Source: Setomelanomma holmii
Lineage: Eukaryota; Ascomycota; Dothideomycetes; Pleosporales; Phaeosphaeriaceae
Assembly (NCBI GenBank): GCA_010015745.1
Contig: ML978184.1
Span: 62,001-126,000 of the forward strand
Reading direction: 5' to 3'
Length of the DNA: 64,000 nucleotides
This document shows, piece by piece, positions 15,001 through 27,000 of this stretch (position 1 is the stretch's first letter; every line of letters starts with the position of its first letter). Both the position numbers and the translations under genes were made by a program. Below the pieces are notes generated by a model. That model was given only the letters and a program-made list of their open reading frames with translations. It searched no databases and was not told where the DNA came from.

Positions 15001-18000
15001 CGGCTCGACAGTTTCAGGGGCGACAATAGGCTTGTCCGCTGTCGATACCGCATAATCCGGAGCAAGCTCAATCTCAGCAGCTGGTGTCGGTCCTTCGACA
15101 ACTTCCTCCAGGAAGGTTGGCTTATTTATCTGTTCCGCGATCGATGTATCTTCCGTGGCTGTTTGGGCTTGCTCTGGTACCGTCTCGACGGCAGCGTGCT
15201 CAAGCGTAGGCTCATCGACGGTCAGTAGCTCAGACGGCATTGCGCTGGCATCCTCTTGCAAGGGATGTACAACATCTTCGATAGTCTTATCGATCACCGC
15301 AGGCTCCGAATGCTCGTCGAACACAGGATCGGCGCGCTCAACGGTTGGTGTGCTTGGCTCAGAGGCATCGAGTGACTTGCCCTTTTTGCCCTTCTTCTTT
15401 TTGCTCTTCTTCGATGTGTTCACTGGTTCGTCCTCAATAATCGGTTCCTTGGCTTGCTCAGTGGCAATGGGCGGGAGGGTGGCTTCAAGTGTAGTGTTGG
15501 CTTCGGGTTCAGGAGTGAGTTCTGCGGGGCGATTTGTAGGCAGGACAATATCTCGAGGCTGTTCGATTGACGGGACAGGCGCGGACTCGTCTAGGGGATC
15601 AACAAATTTGCGTACTGGCTTTTCCGGAATCGTGGCAGGCACATTAGTCGCGGCCTTCGTTTCTTCCAGATGTTCAAGGGCAAGCTCTCCGGGTGCTTCC
15701 AAAGGTAGGGCGATGTCTTGCGGCTCTTCGATAGGTGCAAGAGCTTCGGACTTGGCAGCACGCTCTAGTTCGAGAGGCTCAATGCTAGGCTTGGTTTCTT
15801 CTACTGCTTCAATGAAATCCGCAGAACTTCCCTTGACGTCGATTGATTTGCCCTTCCTGCTCTTTTTCGAGGATGTGGTGGCCTCCTCTTCCAAGGGTGT
15901 AGTAGGCTGTGAAGGTTCGTCGAGAAAAGAGCTTGGAACCGTAGCGGCGGGCTGCGGCGGCTCCATTATAGCATCAGGCTGAAATGGTACTTCCGTTGGC
16001 TGCATTTCCTGGGCTGGTTCGACGTCTGCGGTGATAGGTGGTTGCGATAGCTGTTCCATGGGCTGCTCTGGTGCAGAGACCGCAAGATCAACACCAGTCT
16101 CAGGCTGCACCGTCTCGACTGGCATTTCCAGTTCCTTTTGAGTTTCAACGATAGGTGTGCTGGGTTCGCTATTCTCATTCGCCATGGTCTTCTTTTCCTT
16201 TTTCTTTTTCTTGTCCTTCTTCGAAGACGTCGGGGCGGCCAAGTCCTCTGCAACTGGATCCATAGGCTGGACGATGACTGGTGCATGCTCTCCGATTGCA
16301 GACGAAGTGTCGACTTGGGGTCCGATGTGGGCCGGCTCGGTGGGAAGTAGGGCACCATGTTGGAACTCGATCATGTCGCGAGCAGTAGGATCCAGTCTGG
16401 CTTCTTCAACTTCAGACCGCTCAGGGAGGGCTTGAGAAGGTTCAATGTCAAGCTCGCCGTCGACACCTTCTGGTAGCTTGATCTCCTCGGGCTTGAGAGT
16501 GTCTTGAGTGGCAATGGCTTGCTCAATAGACCGATCGGTGCCTCGAATCAGGTCTGATCTCTGATCTTCAGCGACACGATCAACAAGCTCTTTTCGCTCT
16601 TGCAAAGTCTCCATCGGCAGCGGCACATCAACGGCCCTATCATTCATGCCTTCAGCAGACTCAATCGCCGCTCCATCGAACCCCCGCTCAATCACCGGTG
16701 TGCTCGGTTGACTCTTGTCCTGTGTCGCTTCCACCACGCTTCCACGTTTGGATTTCTTGCCCTTCTTGCCCTTCTTCTTCGACGATGGTGCAATCCCTTC
16801 TTCGATCGAGATCGGATGTGCCGGGAAAACCACTTCCGCAACAGCAGGTGTAGCCAAAGAAATGCTGTCCGCGGACGTAACGTCACGCTGGGCCTCTGAA
16901 GCGACAGCATCGGGCTTGGCTTCTCGGAGCAGTGTAGTGGCTTCAACAACTGCGGGTGTCGCCGTCACCACATCCTCGGACCGTTGTTCAACGTTGAATG
17001 CAGGTCCAGAAGTCTCCTTGATAGTGTCCACTGGAGGCCCAGATTCATGTGCGATGGACTCAGTCGCCACAACGCTACCTCTCTTCTTCTTTGATGACGA
17101 GGACTCGGCTGATGTGTCTTCTGGTCCTGGCAGAGAGGACTCGGTTCGGATAGAAGCAACAGCGTTTCCGGATTGCGTTGTTTGATCGACGAGTGGAAGA
17201 TCTCTCGCAATCTCAGAGGTATCTGTTTGTGTGACAGGCAAGCTCGAGAAGCCCGGGTATGTGAAGTGCGGCTTGCCATTGTCAGCGAAGTATGCGGACT
17301 CCGGTGCAACGAAGGTAGGCGTTGTATTTGGCTCTTGCGCAACGACATCCTTTTCGGCGCTCGTTAGGCCCTCAACTAGCTCGGGTGCACGCACGGTCGA
17401 GAATTTTGGAAATGCGAAGTGCGGCTTGCCATCGTCTGCGAAGTACGAGGACCGTGGTGCGACGAATGAAGGCCTAATCTTTGTCTCTTCTTCCAACGCT
17501 GCCGGAATTTCTCGAGCTAGTTCTTGATCCAGTATAGTCGAGACTTGTGGATAGGTGAAGTGCGGCTTGCCATCATCTGCGAAGTATGAGAATTGTGGTG
17601 CGACAAATGTCGGTCTGCCCGTCGCGTCCGCGTCCGCGTCCTTGACTGCGAAAATCTCGCGAACTGTTTCTTGCTCTGGCTTTGTCGAGACTTGCGGATA
17701 CGCGAAGTGTGGCTTCCCATCGTCGGCAAAGTACGAAGTGGTCGGCGCAACAAATGATGGCCTCACGTCAGCAACGTCTTTGTTGAGCACTGGAACATCT
17801 TGAGAGCTCTCGTTCTTGACTACGGATTCGAGTTGAACCTGTGTATCTGGCTGTGACGCCTTCAACTCTCGCTCTGCAATCTGAGAGGCTTCGATCGGTG
17901 CGACTGGATCCCCAGGCTCGGACTTAATCTCTTTGGGTGCAGCAGCAACAATAGGTAGCGGTGGCACTTGGAGCTCGGTCTTCTCCTCATCCTTCGGTGC

Positions 18001-21000
18001 TGGAGCAGCAGGCTTCGGTTGGGCAGCAGGCGTGGGCGACGTCGATTTTTTCTTGCCCCAACCAAAAGCGCCCAAAAGACTGCTTCCCCATCCTGATTTG
18101 GGAGCTTCAGGTTCCGGGGTCTTGGGTCTTTCAGATTCTTCCGCGGCAGAAGGCAGTGGCTCGGGAACGACCGGAGTGGACTTGGGGATGACGGGCTGTG
18201 GCTGCGTTACTTGTGGCTGACCAATAGTAACAATTGGCTCGGTGACAATCTGCTGTTGTGGCTGCTCGGGCTCGGTCGCTAAAAGTTTCTTGTCCTCGAC
18301 TAAGAAGTCCATGACATCAACCGATTTACTCTGTTCGATCTCCGATGAGGCTTGCTCGGGGAGAGCACACGTCGTTGCGGTCTGCTGCGTCTCTGGCTTC
18401 ACGATGCCATACTGTCGAACAAGATCGTCAAAAGTTGTTGCGGGTTCCTGCTCGACCTTGACTGGCTCAGACAAAGCTGAAGGAACCATCGGCTCGAAAG
18501 TCGTTCGTTGTGACTTCTCTTCTTGCTTGTCTGCAATAAGCGCGTCGGTTATTGCCGAAGAGTCTTTGACAGCACTCTTCTCTTCTTCGCCGGCCTCCGT
18601 AAAAGATGGCTCAAGAATCTCGCGTTCAATCTTCTCCTGCTGTGTCTCCGGCGCTGGAAGTAGCTCGGCTTGCATGGGCAGCTCGGGGAATTTGACAAGC
18701 TCAGACTCAAGCTGCTGGCTGCCACGTTTCGCCTTCTTATTCTTCTTGGACTTCTTTCCCTTTGGAGCCGCTGAAGCTTCCATCTCGGCATTTAATGGAG
18801 CAGGCTCCGATTCGGGCCTGATGTCGGCAAGGGTCTTTTCCAGATCGACGGTGTCGTATTTTGGCTTCGGGCTCAAAGAAAGATCCAATGGTGTCTCAAG
18901 TGGCATGACAAGTGGGAGCTCCTCGCCCTTCTGGTCGCTGTCGAGGACGGCGCGTCTGATCTCAGTCTCCTCACCAGCTTGCGGTGCCGTACTCTCGAGA
19001 ACCTTCTCCTTCTGCAGCTCTTTCGAAGCCGATGGCTCGGTGACCGGTTCACCCACCAGCGTGGCATCATCAGTGATGACGGATTCGGACTTGTTCTTTG
19101 CCCAATCATCCTCGTTATCGACGAACGTAGGGATGATATGCTTCGTGTCAGGGGCTTCTTGCGCTTGTGTCGGGAGTGGTGATTCAGATATGGAGCCCTT
19201 CTTGCCCTTCGCCTTCTTGCCTTTGCCCTTGCCCTTGTTGTCACGAAGAGGAGGGCTCGGCTCGAGCTGGGGCCTAGAGACTGCTTCAGCGCTTTCGGTC
19301 TCGACATTTTCTTCACCAAGAGACTTCGACTTATGTCGCAGCGCAGCAGCAGTGAGGCCTCCAATAGCAGCTCCAAGAGCGGCAGTCTGCAGTCTTGACG
19401 ACACCATACTCGGCGAAGCATCCCTGCTCCGTGACACAGAACTGTCCCGCATCTTCGAGTCATCGAGTGGTGCACTAGCTGCCAGAGGGGTTGCAAGATG
19501 AGGACCAGACTCCTCATCTTGAAAGTCTTCGGCAGGCTTCGCCTTGACATGTTCGAGCGCAGCAGTGAGCACATCTTGCGGTGGCCCAGCTGAGGCAGCC
19601 GCCGTTTGGAAGTCCGAGGCTTTCGGCGTGACTTGCCCGGACTCGTCGAATTCCTCAATCTCACGATTCACGAGCTCGGGATGCTGAAGCTCAGGTCCTG
19701 GTCGTGGAGAAATGAGATCAGATACCACGTCCAATGGGTCGAAGAATGGATCATCAGAGACCACGCTAGCGCTCAGATGCGGTGACTCCAAAGCAGACTC
19801 GTAGTCGGCATCTGTGTCGGTCGAAGAGGAAGCCCGTGAGGGGCTGCCGCTTGAAGGGAGTGCGGGCAAGGTCTCTACAATTTCTTCCGACTTTCGATTG
19901 CGCTCCAGGAGATAAAGTGGTCGGAATTCACGTGAGGTTTTGAATTCAGCAGAATGACCTTTATTGTGACGAGGACGCAGAGGCGAGCTGCCAGGGCTGG
20001 GTGTCTGCTCAGGTTCAGGCGCGAGGTCGCGCTGTGCTACTGGAGATACAGGAGGTTTGCGGAAACGAATGGGAACAGCAGTGGTGGACAGGCGTCGTTC
20101 TCGCAACTGTGACGAAGGACGAATCGTCTCAGGTGACTTAAGAGGAGAGCTGGGTCGCGATACGGGAAGAGGCGGAAGCTCGTCCGGAAAGGCTTCCAGC
20201 TGCCATGGCTGCAGCCCAGTGAGGCGCGTCAACAGCGCACGGCTGTCTTCGAATGAGAGCTCAGGTGGTGTTCGTGGGCGATCGATACTTTCAGGTGCAG
20301 TTAAGAAGTGATGCTTGTCGTCGAGTGTCGGAAGAGGAAATTCGGGCCGATCACCAGGGATGAAGCTACTACCCTTGTGGGTCTGATCGTCAGACTCACT
20401 TACGGGCAGTGGAGCTGGAGTAGTAGCTGCGGCCACTGCCCGATCGTCTAAAAAAGACTGTTGTTCGCGATCTTGTTGTTCATCGGCATGCGAAGGCGAA
20501 GCGGTTCGAGGGTACGAGCGATCCTATAAACACAACATCAACATTCATTCTAATTACATTCGAGACGACGCTATCGCGTGTAAGAAGAGCGATATACCTT
20601 GTCATCATATGAATCCCTCCTCTCGCCCTCTCCTCTGTCGGAGCGATTGCTCCTTTTCTCGCGGCGGCTGCTAGTTGAGATTGTAGACCGCGCGTCGTCA
20701 TCATCTGATCCGTACGTTGAGCCACGATCCGACCTATGCTTCCGTCTACGACGCTTGCCGTCTTCTTCCTCATCGTCCTTCGACTTCGAGGATTTGCTCG
20801 AGCTCTCAGCCAGATTCTCTTTCGACTTGCTGAAAAGGCCGAACAAGCCACTAGAGCGCTTCTCCTTCTCTTTCTTGGAGCTCCGGTCATCTTCATGACG
20901 TGAAGAGGACGAGATGACTGACACGTTGTCATCGTCATCCCTCCTTGACTTTCTTCGAGAGGACTTGGGCTCGTCATAAAGATCACCCGGCTCAGACGTG

Positions 21001-24000
21001 GCAGATGAGCGCGAGCGCATCTTGCTCTCAGTTGATCCATCTCTTTCACTCTCCCGCCTTTTGTGCTTGCGTCTACGCTCTCCGTTGGCTTCAGAGCGCG
21101 TCTCAGATATTGTAGACCTCGTGTCCCAATCATCGACGGGATCGTCGGTCTCGCGACGGCGATGTCTGCGCTTACGTTCACCACCATCGTCGAACTCGTA
21201 GCCGCGATCACGGCTCCGCTCTTGGCTTTCAGCTCTCGCTTCTTCACGGCGCTGTCGGCGTCGTTCTTCGCGATCCGGATCGTCGTCGTACTTGCTTCTT
21301 GATGATCCTACAGATCGTGTATCATCGTCATGTTTGCTTCGCGGTGATATAGACGGTTGGCTTTCGTCATCTCGGCGCTTATCAAGAGACGTCACAAAAG
21401 GCATTCCGGATTGATCTGCATCTCGTGCTTTGATCTTCGCTTTCTCCCGCTCATCAGATCCCGCCGAGAAGAATTCATCCGAGTCTCGATTGGCAGACTC
21501 TTTGCGTGGCGCATCGTCGGGTGCGTAGTATCCGGAATCGTTCACATTGCGAGGCGCGTAGGTTTCTGGAGCACTTGTGAAAGGAGCTTCCGTAGGGACC
21601 TTTGGTGCTTCGACGAACGTTCGCTGGTCGAAGGCTGGTTGCTTGACAGGTGCGCCCATGTAGTCTTCATACTTCGTCTCGGTCCTGAGGGGGGAACCAA
21701 CGGTAGGTGACCACACACCGCTGCTCACCCTCTTGACCTTCTTGCTTCTCGGCGACTCAACATCCGCGGACTTGTCATTGGTGCTGGTAACAGTTGTGGT
21801 TTTGTCTCCATTATCGAGAGCGCGAGTACCATTAGCCGATGAGGATGGCTGTTCTCGAGATGTGTAATTTTCGACAGACTGGAGGCTCTGATGAGCATGT
21901 TCATAGTCATGATTGATGCGATCTTGGTCTTGTTTTGAGCTACTCGCGAGTAGAGCAGCAAATCCTCCGGCCATAGCAGCTGCAGCAACCTTGCTGCTGG
22001 AACCCTCCATACGTGATGGTTCGTACGTCTTGGCTGGCTGCTGTGTTGGTTGAAAGACCATGGACGGCTCAAGATCCCTGATGTCGCGCTCAACGGCCGG
22101 GCTTGACAGCGGGCTCACGTCGCTTTCCTCCCAGCTGTCCACGCTGGCACGTTTTGCTGCCTTCGACTTCTTCTTTTCCTTCTTGCTGAGCTTGACTTCA
22201 GGCTCTGGCACTGCCTGCCAGCTTGGCTCATATTTCGGGACAGGTGGAGGCTCAACTCGCCTGGGGGTATCTTGCATCACTACAGCTTCGTCAGTAATCT
22301 TCACTTTCTTACCCTTCTTGCTCTGCTTGTCCTTGTCCGAGCCATCCCAGTCACCCTCGACAGGCTTGTTGGAGACTGGCGGCAACACTGAATCTTCGTC
22401 GAAGCTGCCAGGTATATGCATCGACGCAGGTTCTGCCGAAACTTCGCCCTCTACGAAGCCTGAACCCCTTGCTGGTTGGGAGACACCTTCGCGCAGGTCG
22501 TGATCGGATGCTGACTGATGTGAAGGCGACTGGTAGACGCTACTCGATGAGGGAATTGAGGAAGCGACAGTTGAAGGTGCGATCGTCGAGGGCGCCATGT
22601 GTGAGTCGGAGAATGGGTTGCTGATGACGGATGAGGTGTCGCGCCTATGTTCATCCCAGTCATCTCGATCCTCGCGCGAAATCGCGACAACATTGGCGGC
22701 GGCGACCACCGCAGCAGCGGCAGCAGCCTTGGCTTTCTTCTTCTCCTTCTTACTGACCTTACTTGACGATGCACTAACAATGCTGTCCCAGTCAGACTCC
22801 TTCTCGTTGCGGACGTACTGAGTGCTTGGAGCGATCTCGGGAGGCTCTGTAGGTCCGGTGGGTTGCTCCGGGCGATAAGGCTTGTACGTCACAGTCTGAT
22901 CTTTAGACTTGGGCGAATCATGCTCGACTGTGATCTCGTCGTTCGAGTATTTCTTATCCCGGTCTTTGAGATCGCCATCAGACGCGAATTGCTCGCGATA
23001 CGAATCCGGGGTCGGCACTTCGAAGTGGTGGAATTGGTTCTCACCCCAGCTCACCCGTGACCTCGCCTTATTCGCTTCCTCGGGCTTCGGTTCCTCCTTG
23101 GGCTCCTTGACCGGCTCAATGTTCGGCGATGGAGGAAGTGAAACGCTGCGAATGGACGGGGCTCTGCTCCCTGGAGGCGTTGGGGCAATGAGATTAAGCG
23201 CAGGCACTGACCATGACTGGTGGAGAGAGGGTCTGCCATCTCGAGTGGCGACAAAGGCATACGGCGAAGGATATGGCGGTGCCATCGGACGGCTCGTGCT
23301 CGCGTCATCGTGGGCCTCGGACATGGTGAGGTTGGTTGCCCCTTCGTTGGGATCGACTGGGCCAACCTTTGGCAAGTTGTCATTCTCCAAGAGTTCTTTG
23401 GGTGCGAAGAACTCCGCTTGTGAGACCTGCGGACCGTTGTATCTGTCTTCCCAATCCTGGAACACGTCGCTTGGAGTCGCCTTCTTCTTGAACAAATCCT
23501 TGTCATAGATGTCATCGTAGGCATAATCTTGTCGAATATTGCTGGGCTTGTGTTCCACAACACTACTTGGTACGAACGGTTTGACCGTGCTAGGTCTGAC
23601 GGTGCTCGCTTCCGAAGGCTCGTATGTCCGATAGCTAGGGGGCTCATTTGTGCTGGCGATTGACGGCTCGTACGTCTTGACGTGTGCAGATTCGTTGGGC
23701 TTCGTGGGAGAGGTCTCGAACGACGCTGCACTGCTGGGACGAACCTCCTGCACGCTTGAAGATGACTCACGTCGGCGTTCGCGTTCCTGCTCACGGCGAT
23801 TCTTCCTGTCCTGCTTCGTCTCCTTCTCTTTGCCCTTATCCTTATCCTTGTAGGACGAAATCGCCGCACTGGTAATGGCTGCTGCAGCGCCGGCTGCAAC
23901 GGCAGTCGCAACAGTAGACTTGCGAGTGTCTGGCTGCACGACATCGCGTTCACGCTCTTCAAGTTCCTTCTCCTTGCGGCGCACGTCGGTGGCAACCGAA

Positions 24001-27000
24001 CTGATTGAGCTTCCAGTCCGTTGCGGTTCGATCTTGCGCTGATCGCGAGCAGAAGGGTATCTGTTAGAATACTCCTGTGCCTCGCCTTCCTTGCGACGGC
24101 GTTCGATGTCTTCTTGGATCTGAGCTTCGCGTCTCTGTGCTTCAATGCGATCGACCTCACGCTGATCAGCTTCTCGACGCTCTCTTCGCATTTGCTCAGC
24201 CTGTGCTTCGAGATCAGCTCTGCGCTGTGCTTCGGCTCGAGCTTCGCGGTCGCGGCGGTCTCGCTCCTCTGCTTCACGAGCTTCGCGTGCTTGCATTTCA
24301 TCCTGTTGGCGGCGTCGCTCGTCGGCGATGCGCTCTGTCTCGATCTTGGCAAGCCGTTCGGCCTCCATGTACCTGCGCGCCTCCTCCTGTTGGCGAGACA
24401 GCTCGCGGCGACGACGCTCTTCCTCTTGATGTGCTTCTTCCTCGCGACGAAGCTGGTCTCGACGACGTTCTTCCTCGACCCGGCTTGCCTCGTCTTCTCG
24501 GAACTGCTGCTCGCGGCGGCGGCGATCTTCCTCATCTCTGCGAATATCTTCCTCCTTTCTGTGTTGTTCGCGATAACGCCGGTCTTCTTCGTCACGGCGA
24601 TCTTGCTCCATGCGGTGTTCACGCTCGGCCTTATCAGCTTGTTCCTTTGTGAGGCTGAAACGGACGTTGCTTGGAGAGCCTGGCGTCCGGTCATCGCGTT
24701 TCGCTGCAGCAATAGCTGCGGCTCCTGCTGTGGCAGCAAGTCCTGCGATGGCCACGTCTCGTTTCCAAGACAAGGTCTGAATAGGTGATGAGTTTGACCG
24801 CCGCGGAAGAGGAGGATGTATGGCTGGCTGAGCAGCTTGAAAGATGACGTTCTGGGTTTGGTATTGTGTCGGATAGGGGTGTTGACCAACGACTTGCGAA
24901 AAGATAGGAGGACCAGCCGGCGCAGTGTAATTAGGCTGAGACGATGCCTGCGAAGTGTACATCGCACCAGGTACTTGATGAATAGGCTGAGGCTGCTGAA
25001 TGCTAATCGCACCAGGTCCTGAGGTGACTAGCGGCTGAGGAGTAGGAATTGAGCTTGTCCGTCTGGCATCGAATGTACCTGGGTCGTTCGAAGCAACAGG
25101 GTACACTGTCTGCAAAGTATGCACAGTGCTAGACTCGCTGTCGTGACGACCCAGTTGGGTTCCGATAGCGGCTCCAAAAATCGCACCAGCGGCGCCCGCT
25201 GTAGCAGGTCCAATGAACGAAGTACTGGCAATGTTGTCGTAGAGGTTGTCCGAGGACTTTCTCTTCTTCTTGCCGAAGCCCCAACGCCAGCCCCATTTGT
25301 TTGTGCCAGAACCATTTGAAGAGAGGGACTCAGTGCTCTTGCCCTTGCGCCAGTCGTAGTCTCCGTACACAAGTCCAGCATCGCTTGAAGAGTCCGAGGT
25401 ATCATCGTCAGGCAGATCCTCCCATTCGTCGTCGCCATATCGTGAGGCAGGTCGTGGGCGATCGCTAGACTTGCGCCGGTTTCGGTGTTCCTTGACAGCC
25501 ACAACCTCGCTCGAATGCTTGCCAGAAGAGCGTCCAGCTTTAGCTGCTGCGATTGCTGCTGCCGTTGCGCCCAACCCAGCCAAAGTGGCCTTTAGGCGCT
25601 CGTCGGAGTTACGACGTTTGGGGGACGATCGACGTTTCCTTCTGACGTAGCCTGTGCCAAATGCCATCTCCGAGTCTGACGACGAAGAAGATGCATTGTC
25701 AAAGTTGAAAAAGCCCTTCTTTTTCTTCTTGTGTGTTGAGTTGAAAGACGTCTTCCTCCGGACCTTTGGTGGAGGAGCAGCGAAAAAGCCTCCCAGAAAT
25801 CCTCCTCGCGCCTGATGATTCTGCCCGATTTCGATGACTGAAGCTCCAGAGGTCGAGCTTCGCGAAGATTTCCGGCGCAGTTGCTGTGACCTCCTCCGTT
25901 TTCGCTCGTCTCCGCTGCTGTCTCTCCGATGTTGTATGACAACCTTCTTTGGCGATCTCGACCGGCTTCGACTTCGGCGCTTCTTGCTGATGGCAGAGCC
26001 AAGGACAGCTCCAGCCAGCCCTGCGCCCAAAGCTGTCCCATATCCAGATTTCCCGTCTCTAGAACTTGAGCTTGAACGTGAGCGCGATCGCGAGCGTCGC
26101 CGCACGACCTTGTAGTCTTTCTTGTCTTTCGTCACGCCCACAGACATTTGAGACATACGATCTCTTGAACGGCTCCGGCGGCGGACATCCGATACTCCAT
26201 AGGTGTAGTCCATGCGATCTCGAGAGGGGCTGCGATCGTGGCGTGAGGTGCGCGAATGCGGCACGCGACCAGACTTGATGCTGTAAGTGTCGTCAAAGTC
26301 GTTCCGGCCGGTGGCCAGAACCGCTTTGCCAGCCTTGGCAAGACCTATGCCACCGAGTCCTGCCGCGACCCAGCCTGCAGCGCTGCTACTACTCTGCTTC
26401 CTCCGTCTCTCATCCCCAGAGGATATGGAGCTATGCGACTTCTTCTCCTTCAGCGAGTACCGCGACTGCTTTTCAATTCCACCAGACGGCCGCATATACT
26501 CGCTGGACCGCCGGCGGTTGTAGTGATGCTTGCGAGGTGCATCCATTACCGACGATCGAGGGTCGAAGCAGTACTTGCAAACCCCAATATACTCGGTATA
26601 CTCCTCCATCTTCTGGACGTCCTCATAGTCTTTCCACCAATCTACGAAGCGAGAGACAGGGCCTGTGTGTTGGTGTCGCTGCGTCATGCCACCCATGTAA
26701 GGACTGGGAGAGGGCATTATGCCATTGTTGCCGTAGTTTTGGCCAGGAAATGCTCCAGGAGTCGATGAAGAGTAGTCGTGCATGTGATTGTGATTGTGGT
26801 TGTGTACGCCCAGATGTGAGTTGTGCTTGTGAAGACCATATGCTGCGAGACCTGCGGCTCCAGCTGCAGCATACAGTCCAGCATTGCTGCCAGAAGACTG
26901 CTTTTCGGGCTTGCCAGGACGTGGCGGCTTGGGAGGTGGCGCGCCATCCATGGCTTGGGAGTACGTATGTATGTGGCTGCTACCATCGGTAGCAGCAGTT

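Larger units (their letters stand above)
1640..18770 (-). repeat. Array of about 44 lysine-block ('involucrin-type') repeats within Leashin
   Basis: About 44 Lys-rich blocks of the type SKKDKKKAKKxK recur on the minus strand, all in the same frame. They are visible on the plus strand as CTTCTTGTCCTTCTT-like runs, for example near 2040, 3680, 4170, 5840, 7210, 9400, 11060, 12110, 13020, 14640, 16210, 18740. Spacing averages roughly 350-400 bp (115-130 residues) but varies from about 165 to 600 bp. Between blocks lie acidic Ser/Thr/Pro/Glu/Gln-rich linkers. The count is by eye and may be off by a few. The array occupies about 5,700 residues and probably forms a long, flexible, charge-patterned spacer (inference). 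Confidence 0.88.

Noticed and set aside
23051..25012. 653-codon minus-strand ORF rich in Arg/Ser
   Set aside because: It is an alternative frame of Leashin exon 1, overlapping the coiled-coil codons; the main frame has the coherent composition.
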